The notes under the pieces are model-generated. The model did not search any database, was not told the DNA's origin, and saw nothing but the letters and a program-made list of their open reading frames with translations. Positions 61,115-64,000 of a stretch of DNA of 64,000 nucleotides are shown piece by piece; the stretch's first letter is position 1; the number at the start of each line of letters is the position of its first letter. The stretch is from an uncultured Prevotella sp. (GTDB taxonomy: Bacteria > Bacteroidota > Bacteroidia > Bacteroidales > Bacteroidaceae): NCBI GenBank assembly GCA_944320355.1, contig CALUHC010000032.1:62001-126000 (forward strand). The letters are read 5' to 3'. Both the position numbers and the translations under genes were made by a program.

Positions 61115-61130
61115 GGCAGGCGCGCCTGCC
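61115..61130 (-). repeat. Palindrome GGCAGGCGCGCCTGCC after ndh
   Basis: A perfect 16-bp palindrome just downstream of the ndh stop codon. On the minus strand it is followed by GCTCCTTTAGCG and then a second hairpin. It may end the ndh transcript, although the T-tract is weak. Confidence 0.45.
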
Positions 61131-61141
61131 CGGCGGACGGG

Positions 61142-62491
61142 CTACTCGTCCCACTTCAGGTCCTCACCCCAGTGGGCTGTGGCCTCGCGAGCCTCGCGCT
61201 CAAGAATCTCCTTGGCCTTGCGCGGATAGAAAATCATGCGGAGCGACTGGTTGTAGTTGAAGTAGTTCCACACCCAGTTGAGCATGACAAAGACCTTGTT
61301 CCTGACGCCGAGTATGGAACGCAAGTGGACAACGAGCCACATCACCCACGCCACGAAGCCCGCCATCTTGACGCTGGAGAACTCGCACACGGCCTTGTTG
61401 CGCCCCACGGTGGCCATGGAGCCGAGGTTGCGGTAGCGGAACGGATGCAGCTTCTTGCCCTTTTCGAGGCGGCGCAGGTTGGCGGCGAGGTTGCGCCCCT
61501 GCTGTATGGCCACCTGCGCCAGCTGCGGGTGGCCGTGGGGATAGTCCTTGTCGCCGCCCTCCATGAGGCACTGGTCGCCGATGCAGAACACGCCGTCGAG
61601 GCCCTTGACGCGGTTGAACTCGTCAACGAGCACGCGCCGTCCGCGGCCCAGATGCTCCTTGCCGAGGTTGCCCACCTCGCTGCCGGCCACGCCGCTCACC
61701 CAGATGAAGGTGCGCGTGGCTATGGAGCTGCCGTCGGCCAGCATCACCTTGTGGTCGCGGTAGTCGGTCACCATCTTGTTGAGCAGCACGTTTACACCCA
61801 TCTTGCGGAGGAAACGCTCCACGGCCTCCGACGACTCGGGCGAGAGCCCGGACAGCAGGCGATTGCCCGCCTCTATGAGATATATGTTCATCAGACTGGA
61901 ATCGAGGTCGGGATAGTCGTGCGGCAGGACGGTGCGCTTCATCTCGGAGAGCACCCCGGCCACCTCAACGCCAGTGGCCCCGCCGCCCACTATGACCACG
62001 TTGAGCAGTTCCTGCTGCTCCACCTTGTTGGCGCAGGTGATGGAACGCTCAAGGTTTGCCAGGATGGCGTTCTGCAGCCCCATGGCCTCGCTGACCGTCT
62101 TCATGGGCATGGCCTCTTCCTCCACATTCTTGTTGCCGTAGAAGTTGGTGGTGCTGCCGGCAGCCAGCACAAGGTAGTCGTAGTCCACCTTGCCTATGGA
62201 TGTCTGTATCAGCTTCTTCTCGGGGAATATGGCGCGCAGCTCGGCCATGCGGAAATACACGTCGCGGCGGCGCGAGAACAGCTTGCGGAAGGGGAAGGAA
62301 ATGGAACTGGGCTCCATGCCCGCCGACGCCACCTGATAGATGAGGGGAGGAAACTGGTGATAGTTGTTCTTGTCTATCAGCACTATTTGAAACCCGGAGT
62401 TCTTCAGCCGCTTGGCCACATTGAGGCCACTGAAACCGCCTCCGACAATGACCACGCGCTTCTTGTCACCTTTCTCGATGTTCAGACTCAT
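61142..62491 (-). CDS. ndh: Type II NADH dehydrogenase
   Basis: A 449-residue flavoprotein. RVVIVGGGFSGLNVAKRLK binds FAD and NVVIVGGGATGVEVAGVLSE binds NADH; GVFCIGDQCLMEG and HPQLAQVAIQQGRN close the FAD site. The C-terminal 75 residues have hydrophobic/aromatic helices (GFVAWVMWLVVHLRS) for membrane contact. It passes electrons from NADH to the quinone pool without pumping protons. A minus-strand TAATTTTG is at 62549-62556. Confidence 0.94.
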   Translation of the reverse strand: MSLNIEKGDKKRVVIVGGGFSGLNVAKRLKNSGFQIVLIDKNNYHQFPPLIYQVASAGMEPSSISFPFRKLFSRRRDVYFRMAELRAIFPEKKLIQTSIGKVDYDYLVLAAGSTTNFYGNKNVEEEAMPMKTVSEAMGLQNAILANLERSITCANKVEQQELLNVVIVGGGATGVEVAGVLSEMKRTVLPHDYPDLDSSLMNIYLIEAGNRLLSGLSPESSEAVERFLRKMGVNVLLNKMVTDYRDHKVMLADGSSIATRTFIWVSGVAGSEVGNLGKEHLGRGRRVLVDEFNRVKGLDGVFCIGDQCLMEGGDKDYPHGHPQLAQVAIQQGRNLAANLRRLEKGKKLHPFRYRNLGSMATVGRNKAVCEFSSVKMAGFVAWVMWLVVHLRSILGVRNKVFVMLNWVWNYFNYNQSLRMIFYPRKAKEILEREAREATAHWGEDLKWDE

Positions 62492-62944
62492 TGCTCAATA
62501 ATTTTATTATTCTACGTTACTTGAATTCATATCCAATGCAAAGTGTCACAAAATTAGTGGTTTTAAGCCGATTTCCATGGGCAGCACAGTGTTAATAAAA
62601 CATAACCAAGAGGCTTTGCTTGCCCAAAATCAACAAAAGGACAGCCCAAAACGCCAAAGCGCAAAGCCGGGAAAGCAAAACAGCATTGCCCTTGCGGAAA
62701 GAACCATTCCATATCAAACAGGCTATTGAATACGATTAAACGAAAGTCCGCAACAACAATGAGGTTAAATAAACCTAACCAACCGTCTATTTGTATAATA
62801 TTGTTTAATTTCAAGATAAAGAAAGTGTAACATATATAATAATTCGCTAAATTAATAGCGAAAAAGTAACAGTAATTCGACAAGAATTGAATGCTGCCCA
62901 TAGTTAACAATCCCTATGTCTAACCAAAACTAAAAACAAGAAAC
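62492..62944. other. Gene-free interval between ndh and the S74-tail protein
   Basis: A/T-rich compared with its surroundings. The only promoter-like sequence is TAATTTTG at 62549-62556 (minus, for ndh). For the rightward gene at 62945 no TAnnTTTG is seen. No member of the repeat families is evident. Confidence 0.5.
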
Positions 62945-63757
62945 ATGAAAAAGCATTTATTTATATCCATTACGGTGAGTTGTCTGTTCGCGACAGCCAA
63001 CGCGCAACTCCGGGTGAACAACAATGGCGACGTTACCATCAACCGCAACGTCGAAGTGACAGGCAACATCAGTGTGGCCGGAACAATCAGCGGAGCCATC
63101 CTCGGCAATGAGGCCGGCAGTGCCGCCTCGTCGGCAGGCATTGCCTCGCAGACCGCCCACGACAAGCTGTCGGGCATGAAGGCCGTGGCCTACTACAAGG
63201 ACGCGCAGACAGCAGGCATCGTGGAGGAAGGCACAGACAGCCGGAGTGCCATCGAAACGCAGAGCCTCGCTAAGATGCACTACGGCCTGTCCGCCGAGCA
63301 GCTCGCGGCTGTCTATCCCGACCTTGTCTATGAGCTTGAAGACGGCACAAAGGCCATCAACTACATGGAGCTGGTGCCGCTGCTGGTGCAGGCCATCGGC
63401 GAACTCAACGCCAAGGTAGCGGCTCTCGAAGGCGGCGGCAAGACACGCGCCATGGCTGCGCAGGCCACAGGCATCGCCAGCGCGGACAGCGATGCGGGAG
63501 CAGCCATCGGACAGAACACGCCAAACCCCTTCGCCGTCTCCACAACCATCCGCCTCTCCGTGCCTGCCTCGGCACAGTCGGCGCAGCTCTGCATCTACGA
63601 CATGGGCGGGAAGCAGCTCCGACAGATCTCCATCGCCGACCGCGGCGACTTCTCCATTGCCATGACCAACGAAGGCCTTGACTCCGGAATGTACCTCTAC
63701 AGCCTCATCGTCGACGGCAGCCTCATTGGCACACGGCGGATGATCATTGCAAAATAG
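62945..63757 (+). CDS. Exported protein with S74-like chaperone segment and Por/T9SS tail
   Basis: A 270-residue protein with a signal peptide (MKKHLFISITVSCLFATANAQ). Residues 20-60 (LRVNNNGDVTINRNVEVTGN) are beta-solenoid-like. Residues 115-165 (HYGLSAEQLAAVYPDLVYE then DGTKAINYMELVPLL) match the peptidase-S74 intramolecular-chaperone pattern of tail-fibre-like trimers. The C-terminus begins IGQNTPNPFAVSTTIRLSV and ends YLYSLIVDG...IIAK, a classic T9SS sorting tail. It is probably a surface-anchored trimeric protein. The downstream gene encodes another exported protein. Confidence 0.8.
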   Translation: MKKHLFISITVSCLFATANAQLRVNNNGDVTINRNVEVTGNISVAGTISGAILGNEAGSAASSAGIASQTAHDKLSGMKAVAYYKDAQTAGIVEEGTDSRSAIETQSLAKMHYGLSAEQLAAVYPDLVYELEDGTKAINYMELVPLLVQAIGELNAKVAALEGGGKTRAMAAQATGIASADSDAGAAIGQNTPNPFAVSTTIRLSVPASAQSAQLCIYDMGGKQLRQISIADRGDFSIAMTNEGLDSGMYLYSLIVDGSLIGTRRMIIAK

Positions 63758-63787
63758 ACCAAGTACCACCTGCTAAAAATAAAGATT

Positions 63788-64000
63788 ATGATGAGAACAT
63801 TATTGCTGGCTACAATGCTCGCCGCACTGTTGCCACGCGCATCGGCACAAGACAACGCCGACCCGACGCACGTCACCGTTAACGTGGGCGCGGAGCGGCT
63901 CGAAAGCCTGCTCACCGACGAGCAGAAGCAATCGGTGACACACCTCACCGTCACCGGCACGCTACAAGAGGCTGATTATGCTTACTTGCGCGCGGGATTG
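63788..64000 (+). CDS. Exported leucine-rich-repeat (BspA-like) protein, N-terminal fragment
   Basis: The first 71 codons to the window edge: signal peptide MMRTLLLATMLAALLPRASA, then VTVNVGAERLESLLTDEQK, VTHLTVTGTLQEADYAYLRA. This is how surface BspA-like leucine-rich-repeat proteins of Prevotella usually begin. It follows the S74/T9SS-tail gene after 30 bp. The rest lies outside the window. Confidence 0.75.
   Translation, partial: MMRTLLLATMLAALLPRASAQDNADPTHVTVNVGAERLESLLTDEQKQSVTHLTVTGTLQEADYAYLRAGL

Overview
The window is chromosomal DNA from a GC-rich member of the Bacteroidetes, most likely the Prevotellaceae. This rests on several things. Bacteroidetes-type promoters (TTTG about 19-20 bp upstream of TAnnTTTG) stand in front of many genes. 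There is a fused SecDF, a type III glutamine synthetase beside LL-diaminopimelate aminotransferase, a secretion tail of the Por/T9SS type, and a short 'LLAASGE' peptide of a kind familiar from Prevotella. Genus is not resolved. No plasmid, prophage, integrase island or CRISPR array is visible; most of the window is core chromosome.

Layout. 1-6.1 kb: start of purL, then a minus-strand operon (DUF1599, DoxX-like membrane protein, tpiA, SPOR protein, folE, glutaredoxin-like). 6.4-9.5 kb: small lipoprotein and cca. 9.6-16.3 kb: RND efflux operon (adaptor, pump, outer-membrane factor) ending in an LpxA paralogue. 16.9-22.8 kb: outer-membrane receptor, HxlR regulator, a small peptide with a secreted protein, an esterase. 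23.6-33.7 kb: nitrogen and amino-acid block, with dapF-dapL-porin-glnN on one strand and PII-amt-asnB diverging from it. 33.7-36.5 kb: xerD, aroQ, O-methyltransferase, tRNA-Gln. 36.8-44.3 kb: secDF, rhomboid/EEP pair, HU, kduI-kduD. 45.7-48.9 kb: rplM-rpsI-rpsB-tsf. 49.5-55 kb: pyrE-argH group, then comF-recX-prmC diverging from ribD. 56-64 kb: secreted or envelope proteins (DnaJ-type zinc-finger protein, DUF1593, clostripain-like protease), HAD phosphatase, NDH-2, an S74/T9SS-tail protein and the start of a leucine-rich-repeat protein.

The most unusual content is between the genes. Ten intergenic regions carry arrays of an imperfect palindrome, AAACG-NNN-CGTTT, repeated at a strict 22-bp period (two helical turns). 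Read differently, 8-bp half-sites alternate in orientation every 11 bp and are separated by free triplets. A second family, at five sites, consists of inverted GGAGTTA-type arms enclosing site-specific hairpins; one copy is a perfect 85-bp inverted repeat. Further inverted-repeat families (CCCCAATCGGTCATT, GTCCCCTCCTTTT and TAGGCTTCTTAGG types) fill other gaps. The 22-bp arrays generate families of false ORFs in all frames.
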